From Rheinheimera mesophila (lineage in GTDB: Bacteria; Pseudomonadota; Gammaproteobacteria; Enterobacterales; Alteromonadaceae), in contig NZ_LAVS01000008.1 of the NCBI RefSeq assembly GCF_000986865.1, forward strand, positions 20,764 through 84,763: a stretch of DNA of 64,000 nt, read 5' to 3'. Shown in pieces: positions 35,723 to 44,058 of this stretch. The notes under the pieces are model-generated. The model was given only the letters and a program-made list of their open reading frames with translations, was not told where the DNA came from and did not search any database. A program made the translations under genes and the position numbers. The stretch's first letter is position 1. Every line of letters begins with the position of its first letter.

Positions 35723-36658
35723 ATGAATATTAAGAATAAAGATCTGAATTTATTACTGCTGTTTAAAGTGCTGTATGAAGAGCTGAATGTCAGCTCAGCA
35801 GCGACCCGATTGAATCTGAGTCAGCCAGCGCTGAGTCATAAGCTAAATAAATTACGTCATGAATTTGCTGATCCATTGTTTGTCCGGGCCGCCAGAGGTT
35901 TAACACCAACCCCCAAAGCCATCAGTATTTCGACTGATATTCTGCACCTGGTGTCCTCGCTGGAGGGGTTTTATCAGCATCAGAGCGGGACTGACTTTTT
36001 AGCTCAGGCAGACCGACTGGTTATTTATAGTACGGATTACATTGAAAGTTTGTTGCTACCCAATTTACTCGCTGTGCTGACAGAGCAAGCACCGCAGGTG
36101 CAACTGGTGATGCGCCATACCCAGGGAACTTTGCCAAAACAACAGCTAGAACGTGGCGATTGTGATCTGGCGATCGCAGGCTTTTACCGGGATTTGCCGG
36201 AGAGTTTTTATCAGCAAAAACTGCAGACGGAAGACTTTGTGGTGGTGTTGCGTTCCCAACATCCGCTGGCACAACAACAGCTCAATCTGGACAACTATTG
36301 CAAGGCTCGTCATATAGTGACGACCTTGACCGGGGACCTGGATGGGCTGGTGGATCAGGAGTTGGCCAAATCAGGTTTAAAACGTCAGGTTTGTGCCGGA
36401 CTTTCCGGATTTTTAGCACCGGCTCAGGTGCTAGCGGGCAACGACCTGCTGCTGACCTGTTTGAAATCAGTGGCAGATATAGCGCAAAAGGCTAACCCTG
36501 AATTACTGATCAAGGCTTGCCCTGTTCGATTGCCTGCAGTACAAATCAGCCAGGTCTGGCATTCCAGAACTCAGGACGATCCGCTAAGACGCTGGTTACG
36601 CCAGCAGATCCATCAGCTATTGACCGATAGTCTAACGCGCACACCAACAGCTTCTTGA
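35723..36658 (+). CDS. LysR-family transcriptional regulator
   Basis: A 311-residue regulator: N-terminal winged helix-turn-helix (LNLLLLFKVLYEELNVSSAATRLNLSQPALSHKLNKLRHEFADPLFVR is the family signature in pieces), then the periplasmic-binding-like effector domain (about 90-300, LVIYSTDYIESLLLPNLLAVL). Divergently placed from the PfpI gene, the usual arrangement for a LysR regulator and its target. The effector is unknown. An AT-rich intergenic of 107 bp would hold both promoters and the operator. Confidence 0.9.
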   Translation: MNIKNKDLNLLLLFKVLYEELNVSSAATRLNLSQPALSHKLNKLRHEFADPLFVRAARGLTPTPKAISISTDILHLVSSLEGFYQHQSGTDFLAQADRLVIYSTDYIESLLLPNLLAVLTEQAPQVQLVMRHTQGTLPKQQLERGDCDLAIAGFYRDLPESFYQQKLQTEDFVVVLRSQHPLAQQQLNLDNYCKARHIVTTLTGDLDGLVDQELAKSGLKRQVCAGLSGFLAPAQVLAGNDLLLTCLKSVADIAQKANPELLIKACPVRLPAVQISQVWHSRTQDDPLRRWLRQQIHQLLTDSLTRTPTAS

Positions 36659-36821
36659 ACAACACCGTCGAATATGAAGTGCTCCCATCGGCTTATCGGC
36701 AGTAAAATATCTTGCAAGCCACTAATACCTGGGACGATGCTGTATAAAAAAGGACAAAAAGATGACTAGCCTTGTGATATGGATCCAGGCTTGATACGTA
36801 CAAAAAATAAAAGGAGTCGTT

Positions 36822-37343
36822 ATGCGTTATGTCCTCGCCCTGATCGCAGCATTACTGAGCAGTTCATGCACCCAAATCCCAGCCGGGGTGACACCTGTCA
36901 GCCCCTTTAATCTGAATAACTACCTCGGAGAGTGGCATGAAATAGCCAGGCTGGATCACAGCTTCGAACGTGGACTGACGGAAGTGACAGCCAATTACAG
37001 CTTACGTGACGATGGCGGAGTGAAAGTGATCAACAGAGGCTACAACGCAAAAGACGATCAGTGGCAAGAAGCGGAAGGCAAAGCCTATTTTGTCGCAGAC
37101 AGCAACACAGGTCGCCTGAAGGTGTCTTTTTTTGGTCCTTTCTACGGTGCTTACAACATTGCCAAACTAGAGGCTGATTACAGCATGGCACTGGTCATTG
37201 GCCCCTCCCTGGAGTACGCCTGGTTGCTTTCACGTAGCCCAACGCCAGCAGCAGAGTTGTGCCAGCTTTACTTCAGCAGCGCCGAATCTATCGGCATTGA
37301 GCCCAGCGCCTGGATTCAAATCCGTAGCTGCACAACTAACTGA
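36822..37343 (+). CDS. blc: lipocalin lipoprotein (Blc type)
   Basis: A 173-residue outer-membrane lipoprotein with lipobox LSSSC (Cys16) and the bacterial lipocalin signature YLGEWHEIARLDHSFERGLTEVTANYSL. Later motifs, NTGRLKVSFFGPFYGAYNI and YAWLLSRSP, match Blc. It binds lysophospholipids or fatty acids in E. coli and is linked to membrane stress. It ends before a strong bidirectional terminator. Confidence 0.93.
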   Translation: MRYVLALIAALLSSSCTQIPAGVTPVSPFNLNNYLGEWHEIARLDHSFERGLTEVTANYSLRDDGGVKVINRGYNAKDDQWQEAEGKAYFVADSNTGRLKVSFFGPFYGAYNIAKLEADYSMALVIGPSLEYAWLLSRSPTPAAELCQLYFSSAESIGIEPSAWIQIRSCTTN

Positions 37344-37485
37344 TGCATCGCGATAACCTGTAATGAGAATAAGACAAACACACCAACGTCTATGGCCTTA
37401 GCTGCATTAACTTGAGTGCGGTAGCTTTGTTTCGAAGACAAAGTACAGCCTGAATACCTAAAAAAACAGAAGAGCAGTAATAACA

Positions 37486-37511
37486 AAAACAGCGGGCTCG
37501 CCCGCTGTTTT
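37486..37511. terminator. bidirectional terminator between blc and cstA-like gene
   Basis: Stem AAAACAGCGGG/CCCGCTGTTTT with a CTCG tetraloop; A-run on one side and T-run on the other, so it can serve both converging genes. Confidence 0.85.
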
Positions 37512-37530
37512 CTCATTCAAAGAAGCCAAC

Positions 37531-38994
37531 TTAAGCTGCTGGCGCAGCACGTTTATGATCAGCCATGACCAGCCCAATCAAGCCGGCAACAGCCACCAGC
37601 ACCCCAATAGGCTTACTGTAGTCCATAGGTAAGTTCAAACCTATACCAGCAGTGGCAATATAAGCCACCGTCATACTGGTGCCTATCACAGCAGGAACAC
37701 TGACAATCCAGTGGAAGGTACCACGGTCAAACAAGTACTTAGTGGCCAGCCACAATACGCTGGTGGATAACAACATATTAGAAAACGCGAAATAGCGCCA
37801 AATCAGTGAAAAGTCCAATAAGGTCATCAGGTAAGCAATGGCCAGAATAGGCACAGACAACAACAGTCTGTTGCGCAGACTTTGTGGAATATTAAACGCA
37901 TCCACTATGGTTAAACGCAGCGAGCGAAAGGCGGTATCGCCTGAAGTAATAGGGAATACAGCCACCGCCAGTATCGCCATTACACCACCAAACACGCCCA
38001 GATAGCTGGTGGCTATGTGATTGACCACTAAACCCGGACCACCTTGAGCCAGCATAGCTTTTAACTCCACATAACCGCCAGGAAAAGCGGCAATACCAGC
38101 CAAAGCCCAAACACAAGCCACTATGCCTTCACAGACCATAGCGCCGTAATACACAGGCCGGACGTATTTTTCATTGGTTAAACAACGGGCAATAATAGGT
38201 GCCTGAGTGGAGTGAAAACCACTGATAGCACCACAGGTAATAGTTAAAAACAGCAAAGGCCAGATGGGGGCACCATCCGGGTTGGGCGTTAAAAAATCAT
38301 GCTCATGGTGGCCTTCAAAATAAGCAAAAACATCAGTGACCGCAGGTAAATGTGGTGCTTCCATCAACAAAGCAGCCGCTATTAAAGTCGTCATCACGAT
38401 CATCAACAGGCCAAAAGCCGGGTACAACTTGGTGATGATTTTATCGATAGGCAGCAAAGTGGCAAGGAAGTAATACAGCAGGATCACCAGCACCCAAAAG
38501 GTATTACCGGCTAAAAAAGTGCCTTCAAAGTAAGACAAATTACTCAAGAGCCCGGCCGGGCTCATAATAAAAACCACACCAACAAAAAACAGCAACATGG
38601 CGGTAAACACCAGCATAAAGCCTTTAAATACAATGTTGTAATAATGGCCGGCTATTTCGGGTAAACTTTTACCATCTTCCTTGATGCTCATCACACCAGA
38701 GAAATAGTCGTGTACAGCACCACCAATAATGTTGCCAATCACAATCCAAACCAAAGCCACAGGACCATACACAGCACCGAGGATAGGTCCAAAAATAGGC
38801 CCCACCCCTGCAACGTTTAAAAACTGAATTAAAAAGGCTTTTACCGGGCTAATTGCCACATAGTCGACACCTTCGTTAAAACGTTCCTGAGGTGTGGCAG
38901 CTTTGGGATCAATGCCCGCCTGTTTTTCAACAAAAGGGCTATAGAATTTATAACCAAGAATAAGTATGGCAATACTGACAAAAAAGATAAGCAT
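37531..38994 (-). CDS. CstA-family peptide/pyruvate transporter
   Basis: A 487-residue inner-membrane protein with about 12 to 13 hydrophobic segments and the CstA signature FLNVAGVGPIFGPILGAVYGP and GAVHDYFSGVMSIKEDGKSLPEI, plus GAISGFHSTQAPIIARCL. E. coli CstA (701 residues) takes up peptides or pyruvate in carbon starvation; this shorter form lacks the long C-terminal part, as do many CstA homologues. No LytS/BtsS-type regulator is next to it. It is single, with the terminator at 37486. Confidence 0.88.
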   Translation of the reverse strand: MLIFFVSIAILILGYKFYSPFVEKQAGIDPKAATPQERFNEGVDYVAISPVKAFLIQFLNVAGVGPIFGPILGAVYGPVALVWIVIGNIIGGAVHDYFSGVMSIKEDGKSLPEIAGHYYNIVFKGFMLVFTAMLLFFVGVVFIMSPAGLLSNLSYFEGTFLAGNTFWVLVILLYYFLATLLPIDKIITKLYPAFGLLMIVMTTLIAAALLMEAPHLPAVTDVFAYFEGHHEHDFLTPNPDGAPIWPLLFLTITCGAISGFHSTQAPIIARCLTNEKYVRPVYYGAMVCEGIVACVWALAGIAAFPGGYVELKAMLAQGGPGLVVNHIATSYLGVFGGVMAILAVAVFPITSGDTAFRSLRLTIVDAFNIPQSLRNRLLLSVPILAIAYLMTLLDFSLIWRYFAFSNMLLSTSVLWLATKYLFDRGTFHWIVSVPAVIGTSMTVAYIATAGIGLNLPMDYSKPIGVLVAVAGLIGLVMADHKRAAPAA

Positions 38995-39409
38995 AGGGCT
39001 GGATTCCTTGTTTCTTACAGGCTTTTTCAGCGCCGTCGATGCGGCAGCATTTTATGAGTCATTTCACCATAACATGCGCACAGGCGATTGGACATTAGCA
39101 GATGGTCGATAGTCTGACCCAAGCCAGTCAACCAAGGGCAAGCCGGACACTATGTCCGCATCTGGCTCCAACCGCTTCAATTGGCATCGAGCAAACTGAA
39201 AATTACTTATGCAGTTGCGTCAGTTGAGAATAGGCTTCAGGCTTGGTTTCGAGCTCCTGCAGTTGCTACTGCCATACTGGTTTTGACAACCAATGTTACA
39301 CTCCCCCAAGTTACATCCCTTGACGGAAATATTGGAAATCAGAGACAACAGTCTAAGGTCCGAATCATGACAGCTTCAGGTCAGCATAAAAATTGAACTG
39401 ACTTGTCAT
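38995..39409. other. 415-bp gap upstream of the CstA gene
   Basis: It contains the promoter region for the minus-strand CstA gene and the 3' trailer of the RDD gene. A 71-codon plus-strand frame from TTG 39181 has no ribosome site and no recognisable family. I see no RNA gene. Confidence 0.4.
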
Positions 39410-39435
39410 AAAAAAATCCGGCCTTTAAGCCGGAT
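39410..39435 (-). terminator. Rho-independent terminator downstream of the RDD gene
   Basis: On the minus strand the stem ATCCGGC/GCCGGAT with a 6-base loop is followed by TTTTTTT. It lies 55 bp after the RDD gene stop. Confidence 0.85.
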
Positions 39436-39489
39436 CTGCAAAAAAGAATCGGACTAACAAACTGAATCCGATCCAACGAATTTGTGCGT

Positions 39490-40173
39490 TTATTCGGTTT
39501 GATTTACCCGGACCACCACGGTTTTACCAATAAAATCCTGCAGAGAACGACGTTTTTTATTCAGTAACATCGTAAGTAACTCGGCAACAAACCAACAGGT
39601 TGCGATAACAGTAAAACCCAGCACCATAGAGTTAATGTGATCTGGCACAAAACCATCCAGCACCATCACCACAGCAACAAATAAAACAATCAACGCCCAA
39701 AGAATATTTAAAACTAAGGTCACTGATTCACGTCGCAGCGCCTGCCAGATGCCGATGTCCGCCTCGTCTGCGTCATTGACCACTTTAATATCCATCATCA
39801 TTTTCCCTAAAGTCTGACCATAACAGCCATGCATAATGATGGTATAAATGGCCACCTGCACTGCATTGCAGGCTTGCAGAAACTTATCTTGCATCGAATA
39901 TTCAACGCCCAGTAGCAAGCACTCGATGTAAAGCACAAAAGCAAAAAAAATACCGTCACAAACCACAGCCCCTACTCTGGGCCAAAAGGTGGAGTATTTC
40001 AAAGACGCTGCAGATAACTGTTGTTCTAATCGCTGCTCAGCCAAATGGGTCGGATCATTGAGGAGCCGCAGGATTTCTTGATATCGGTCAGGATATTTTT
40101 CTTTATCGATGCGCTCGGCACAATCGCGCAAAGCAGCCAGAGAGTAAGTGGAATAAGCCGGGGTCTGCTCCAT
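39490..40173 (-). CDS. RDD-family membrane protein
   Basis: 227 residues: a cytoplasmic helical N-terminus (YSTYSLAALRDCAERIDKEKYPDR) and an RDD domain with three or four membrane segments (RVGAVVCDGIFFAFVLYIECLLL; VQVAIYTIIMHGCYGQTLGKMMMDIKVVN; LVLNILWALIVLFVAVVMVLDGF). RDD proteins have conserved Arg-Asp-Asp in the membrane region and are mostly of unknown function; some act in Na+/Li+ transport. It is single, ending in a good terminator. Confidence 0.82.
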   Translation of the reverse strand: MEQTPAYSTYSLAALRDCAERIDKEKYPDRYQEILRLLNDPTHLAEQRLEQQLSAASLKYSTFWPRVGAVVCDGIFFAFVLYIECLLLGVEYSMQDKFLQACNAVQVAIYTIIMHGCYGQTLGKMMMDIKVVNDADEADIGIWQALRRESVTLVLNILWALIVLFVAVVMVLDGFVPDHINSMVLGFTVIATCWFVAELLTMLLNKKRRSLQDFIGKTVVVRVNQTE

Positions 40174-40259
40174 CAGTATCCATCTCCTTTAACTATTAAC
40201 CGTCCGTACTCTGGTGCAGCGCAGCATTCGCGGCGCTGCATTTGAACCACTCACGTAGA

Positions 40260-40598
40260 TCAGAAACTAACGCCGTAATTGGCATCCACCAGTTCACTGA
40301 CTTGCAGTTTATCGACAGATGGCAGGGCTCTAAACCAGTCGCTGATCACCTGGATATCGTCCTGCGTGGCAGACCCATAACGGTGTGCAGACCAGATAAA
40401 AGCCTCAAACTGAGTTTTGTCACCACCACCGGCCATCACCAAATCACGACTTTCAATCAGAGCAATAAACTGGTCCAGCAATTTGCTGAAATCCTGTTCA
40501 GACTCCAGACCTAACTCACAGGACAACATAAAACCATATTCAGTAAATTCGCCCAGATAAAGTTTTTTCTGTAAACGACGACTTCTGGATTTAGACAT
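40260..40598 (-). CDS. yggL: YggL 50S ribosome-binding family protein
   Basis: From ATG 40598 (AAGGAGAT a few bases upstream) a 112-residue protein beginning MSKSRSRRLQKKLYLGEFTEYGF, the conserved opening of the DUF469/YggL family, followed by DWFRALPSVDKLQVSELVDANYG. YggL binds the 50S subunit in E. coli. The longer start at 40655 is excluded by the ribosome site. It is single. Confidence 0.9.
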   Translation of the reverse strand: MSKSRSRRLQKKLYLGEFTEYGFMLSCELGLESEQDFSKLLDQFIALIESRDLVMAGGGDKTQFEAFIWSAHRYGSATQDDIQVISDWFRALPSVDKLQVSELVDANYGVSF

Positions 40599-40919
40599 GA
40601 GATCTCCTTGGCGCACCCACCGCTGATTCGGTCTGATGCGAAATAAACACAACATAGGATCTCGTTATCAGGGGCGGTTAAGCAAGCTTTTTTTTGTGGC
40701 CACCAGTTTAGCGCCGTAAAAGTCACAGTTTAGCGGCCAGCTTCTGGCTTTAATCAACCAGATATTTGATAAAAATCAAAAATTCATCATGCAGTACAAC
40801 CAAAATTTGATAATATCAGTAAAACTTAAAGTAAGCTGACTGCGTGTTGAAACGCAACAGTTACTGCTGTAAGTCAGGGCACGTAGGTATCGCCATTTTT
40901 ATTCATACAGAGGCATGTC
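40599..40919. other. promoter region between yggL and the chemoreceptor gene
   Basis: A 321-bp divergent gap, AT-rich at 40755-40830. It must hold both promoters. I looked for a sigma-28 motif for the chemoreceptor and did not find a convincing one. No gene. Confidence 0.4.
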
Positions 40920-42539
40920 ATGTTAAGAGAAATCACCATACAAAAGCGTTTATTGTTCGCCTTCTCACTGCTCATTCTGCTGCTGATCGGTGTTGGTACT
41001 TTGTCTCTTTCATCAATGAAAACGATCCGAAGCCATGCAGCAGAAGTTGAAACGAATATGCTGCCAGCCATTCTGAGTCTGGGGGAAGTCAATCTTAATT
41101 TGATGCGGGTCAGAGTGTTTACCCTGCGACTACTGCTGGATAAAGACCAACAAAGCCGTCAGCATACCGCAGCACAAATTCAGCAGATGAAACAGGCGGT
41201 AGAAAAATATTCAGCGGATTACCAAAAAACTATCCGTAGTGACGAGGAGCTGAAGCTTTATCATCAATTTACAGCTTCTGTCGCGGCCTATTATGCGGCG
41301 CAACAACAGTTTTATACGCTGGCTTTACAAGGTGATCTTGCCCAAGCCGAAGCACTGTTATCTGAGATTAATCCGTTGAGCGATCGAATGACAAAAGATT
41401 TGGTTGCCATCATACATTTTAATGAAAAAGCCGCATTAGAGGTTCGAAACAGCTCTATTGCAAAGTATGAAAGTACCTTCTGGCTGATCCTGACGATCGT
41501 GGTGATCGCTGCTTGTATCGGCTTACTGGTTGCCAAAGTCATGGCGTCCAGCATCAATACACCACTGCAACAGGCAGTAAAAACTGCGGAAACTGTAGCT
41601 GCCGGCGATTTAACTCTACAGACACAGATCCAGGGGGATGATGAACTGACTCGTTTAGCCCGCGCTCTGCAGATCATGCAAACGAATCTGCGCGAAGCCA
41701 TAGTCCAAATCGGTAGCTCATCGAGTCAATTAGCCTCAGCCGCTGAAGAATTAAATGTAGTGACTGAAGAATCATCCAAAGCGCTGCAACTGCAAAACGA
41801 TGAAGTGCAACAGGCCGCTGCTGCAATTACACAAATGAGCGCTGCAGTCGATGAAGTCGCACAAACTGCATTACGGACCTCAGACGCATCGACTGAATCG
41901 GCTCGTCTGGCCTCCGATGGCAAACTCAGAGTGGCCGAAACTGCCGCAGTCATTAACGAGATGAACAGTGACATGACCGACAGCAGCGAGGTGATCAATA
42001 CCTTAGCGACTCAGGTTGCCTCTATAGGACAGGTACTGGATGTGATTCGAGCTGTCGCTGAGCAAACCAACTTACTGGCACTGAATGCGGCCATTGAAGC
42101 AGCCCGGGCAGGCGAAGCTGGCCGGGGCTTTGCGGTAGTTGCTGATGAAGTGCGTAGCCTGGCGCATCGTACCCAGGTGTCCACAGGTGAAATTGAGGCT
42201 ATGGTGCGTGAAGTGCAGAACTCAGCAACTGCTGCAGTGTCTTCCATCACCAATACCGGCAAAAAAGCCAGTGAGGCACAAACTGTTGTGAAAGCTGCTG
42301 CTGAAGTACTGGATAGGATCGCCAGCCGGATCCTGTCGATCAGTGACAGTAACCATATTATTGCAAGCGCTGCAGAACAGCAGTCCAAAGTAGCTCGCGA
42401 AATTGACAGAAACATCATTACGATCAGTGATCTGGCGGCTCAAACTGCAGCGGGCGCCCATCAAACCAGTGCAAGTTCTTCCGAGCTGACCAGACTAGCC
42501 TTTGATTTAAACACTTTAGTCGCACGTTTTCGAGTCTGA
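40920..42539 (+). CDS. methyl-accepting chemotaxis protein
   Basis: A 539-residue transmembrane chemoreceptor: first membrane helix (about 10-31), a four-helix periplasmic sensor (32-186), second helix (about 187-209, [19 protein letters not shown]), HAMP (210-262) and the cytoplasmic signalling coiled coil with the conserved hairpin tip [19 protein letters not shown] and [15 protein letters not shown]. It should control CheA at receptor arrays and so swimming direction. The ligand is unknown. It lacks a CheR-tethering pentapeptide at its C-terminus (ends ARFRV). A strong terminator follows at 42551. Confidence 0.95.
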   Translation: MLREITIQKRLLFAFSLLILLLIGVGTLSLSSMKTIRSHAAEVETNMLPAILSLGEVNLNLMRVRVFTLRLLLDKDQQSRQHTAAQIQQMKQAVEKYSADYQKTIRSDEELKLYHQFTASVAAYYAAQQQFYTLALQGDLAQAEALLSEINPLSDRMTKDLVAIIHFNEKAALEVRNSSIAKYESTFWLILTIVVIAACIGLLVAKVMASSINTPLQQAVKTAETVAAGDLTLQTQIQGDDELTRLARALQIMQTNLREAIVQIGSSSSQLASAAEELNVVTEESSKALQLQNDEVQQAAAAITQMSAAVDEVAQTALRTSDASTESARLASDGKLRVAETAAVINEMNSDMTDSSEVINTLATQVASIGQVLDVIRAVAEQTNLLALNAAIEAARAGEAGRGFAVVADEVRSLAHRTQVSTGEIEAMVREVQNSATAAVSSITNTGKKASEAQTVVKAAAEVLDRIASRILSISDSNHIIASAAEQQSKVAREIDRNIITISDLAAQTAAGAHQTSASSSELTRLAFDLNTLVARFRV

Positions 42540-42550
42540 TATCCCCTGTC

Positions 42551-42586
42551 GGGTCGCTTTGGCGCAACGCCAAAGCGACCCTTTTT
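42551..42586 (+). terminator. Rho-independent terminator after the chemoreceptor gene
   Basis: Perfect 14-bp stem GGGTCGCTTTGGCG/CGCCAAAGCGACCC, 3-base loop, then TTTTT; 12 bp after the stop. Confidence 0.93.
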
Positions 42587-42664
42587 CAGCTTCGCAAAAA
42601 CCACAAACTGAGCTATGATGCGCGGCCGAAAATCTGACCAGATAAGCCCGCTGTCACACGGAAT

Positions 42665-42794
42665 GTAGTGGTAGTGCAGCAAGGCGACAACACAATGACA
42701 GAGCGGCTCCTGGGCCTGTGCGGTGATTAAGGTTCAGCACTGTTGCACGACATCAGGCAGTCAATCCGGCTACAGCTTCCAGTAAGAAGGGTCT
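42665..42794 (+). repeat. dispersed palindromic repeat, copy 3 (diverged)
   Basis: GCAGCAAGGCGACAA near its start and GCTACAGCTTCCAGTA with AAGAAGGGTCTAT at its end match the ends of copy 2 (GCAGCGCGGCGACAA; GCTGCAGCTTCAAGTA with CGAAGGGTATAT) in the same order and spacing. The middle has drifted. The left boundary is approximate. It ends at the start codon of the next gene and supplies its ribosome-binding site (AAGGG). Confidence 0.55.
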
Positions 42795-43541
42795 ATGCAT
42801 TCATCCAACGCGCTTTACACAGACTTGTCTGGTTATTATGACCTGATGTGCGCTGATATTGACTATCAGACGCAAAGCCAAAGCGCGCGCCGCTTGCATC
42901 AGTTTTTTGGAGGAAATGGCCGGACTCATCTGGATTTGGCCTGCGGTACAGGCCCGCATATCCGGCATTTTCTCGATGCAGGCTACCAAAGCAGCGGGCT
43001 GGATCTGAACCAACCTATGCTGGATAAAGCCCGACAGCGTTGTCCTGAGGCGCACTTTACGCTGCAAAATATGTGTGATTTTACGCTGGAGCAACAGGTC
43101 GACTTCATTACTTGCTTTTTGTACTCCATTCACTACAGCGCCAGCATCAAAAATCTTAAAGCCTGTATTCATAGTGTGTTTAACGCGCTAAAACCGGGCG
43201 GCGTGTTTTGTTTTAATGCTGTGGATAAAGACAAAATCGACAATAACTCTTATGTTCGACACAGCGCTGTAGTTGACGATAGCCATTTTGTGTTTGAATC
43301 CGGCTGGAATTACAGCGGCACAGGCGAAACACAAACGCTGAACCTGAGCATCGAAAAAACGACCACAGATTTGAAACAACTCTGGCAAGACCAACACCCT
43401 ATGGTCGCGGTCAGTTTTGCAGAGCTGGAACTACTATTATGCCCTTATTTTGAAGTGCATATTCTTGAGCATAACTATGAAAAAATTGCAGCATGGGACC
43501 AAGATGCCGGCAATGCAGTTTTTGTCTGTATTAAGCGCTAA
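42795..43541 (+). CDS. class I SAM-dependent methyltransferase
   Basis: A 248-residue cytoplasmic methyltransferase. The SAM-binding motif I is HLDLACGTGPHIRHFLDAGY, motif II SGLDLNQPMLDKARQR, and motif III-like VDFITCFLYSIHY; the second half (after 125) is a lid typical of small-molecule methyltransferases with LKPGGVFCFNAVD. The substrate is unknown. The start ATG sits directly after AAGAAGGGTCT, which is the end of a dispersed repeat. It is single, followed by a gene scar on the other strand. Confidence 0.88.
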   Translation: MHSSNALYTDLSGYYDLMCADIDYQTQSQSARRLHQFFGGNGRTHLDLACGTGPHIRHFLDAGYQSSGLDLNQPMLDKARQRCPEAHFTLQNMCDFTLEQQVDFITCFLYSIHYSASIKNLKACIHSVFNALKPGGVFCFNAVDKDKIDNNSYVRHSAVVDDSHFVFESGWNYSGTGETQTLNLSIEKTTTDLKQLWQDQHPMVAVSFAELELLLCPYFEVHILEHNYEKIAAWDQDAGNAVFVCIKR

Positions 43542-43548
43542 CAGGCTT

Positions 43549-43850
43549 TTACATCAAGGTTAAATACAACAAAGCCAAGGCCGCTGGCAGCGCCTGCACA
43601 TACAGAATTTTTTTGCCGACAGTTAAAGCGCCATAACTACCGGCTACCACCACACACAACAGGAAAAATACCTGATGGTCAGTACCTGCAGCGCCCTGAT
43701 ATCAGCCCCAGAATAAGCCTGCTGCGAGAAACCCATTGTATAAACCCTGATTGGCGCATAACTCACCTTGCGTCCGTCCTGAACCCAACGTAATTCCAGG
43801 TAAGGTAGCTCAGGATGACGCCAGAATAATGGCTTAGTGGAAGGTGTCAC
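43549..43850 (-). pseudogene. scar fusing the start of an AraC-family gene to the end of a DUF1304 gene
   Basis: From GTG 43850 (GGAG 6 bases upstream) the frame reads TKPLFWRHPELPYLELRW and VQDGRKVSYAP, the opening of AraC-family regulators with a cupin N-domain. After about 33 codons the text changes. In another frame, from about 43756, it reads ANQGLYNGFLAAGLFWG, TGA (43702-43704), and then HQVFFLLCVVVAGSYGALTV and KKILYVQALPAALALL to TAA at 43549. That is the last two thirds of a DUF1304 membrane protein. GCGCCAA at the joint suits both halves, as expected for a deletion at short homology. Neither half is likely to work. Confidence 0.75.
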
Positions 43851-44004
43851 GGCCAGCTCCTGTCTTAAGACTGCACACTTTGCTGCTGATAGTACTCAGT
43901 CAGGACCAGCAAAGGCCAGACTTTTATCTGCCTGATCAAAGCAAAAGCCCGCGACACCATTGATGGTCGCGGCACAACCGGGGTTTTGGCTGAGTAAAGC
44001 AGAA
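43851..44004. other. remnant intergenic with a hairpin
   Basis: A near-perfect inverted repeat CCGCGACCAT/ATGGTGTCGCGG (minus strand, around 43956-43977), followed on that strand by a T-rich stretch, may be an old terminator. No gene is visible. Confidence 0.4.
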
Positions 44005-44037
44005 TAAAAAAAGCCCATCACAACACAGCGATGGGCT
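44005..44037 (-). terminator. Rho-independent terminator after the TonB receptor gene
   Basis: Minus-strand stem AGCCCATC/GATGGGCT with a 10-base loop, followed by TTTTTTT; 22 bp after the receptor stop. Confidence 0.88.
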
Positions 44038-44058
44038 AGTTTTTAAACCAGTTTACAC

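Noticed and set aside
39181..39396. 71-codon plus-strand frame upstream of the CstA gene
   Set aside because: Starts at TTG without a ribosome site, no recognisable family, and lies in a promoter gap.
40599..40919. Flagellar sigma-28 promoter before the chemoreceptor gene
   Set aside because: No convincing TAAA-N15-GCCGATAA match was found.
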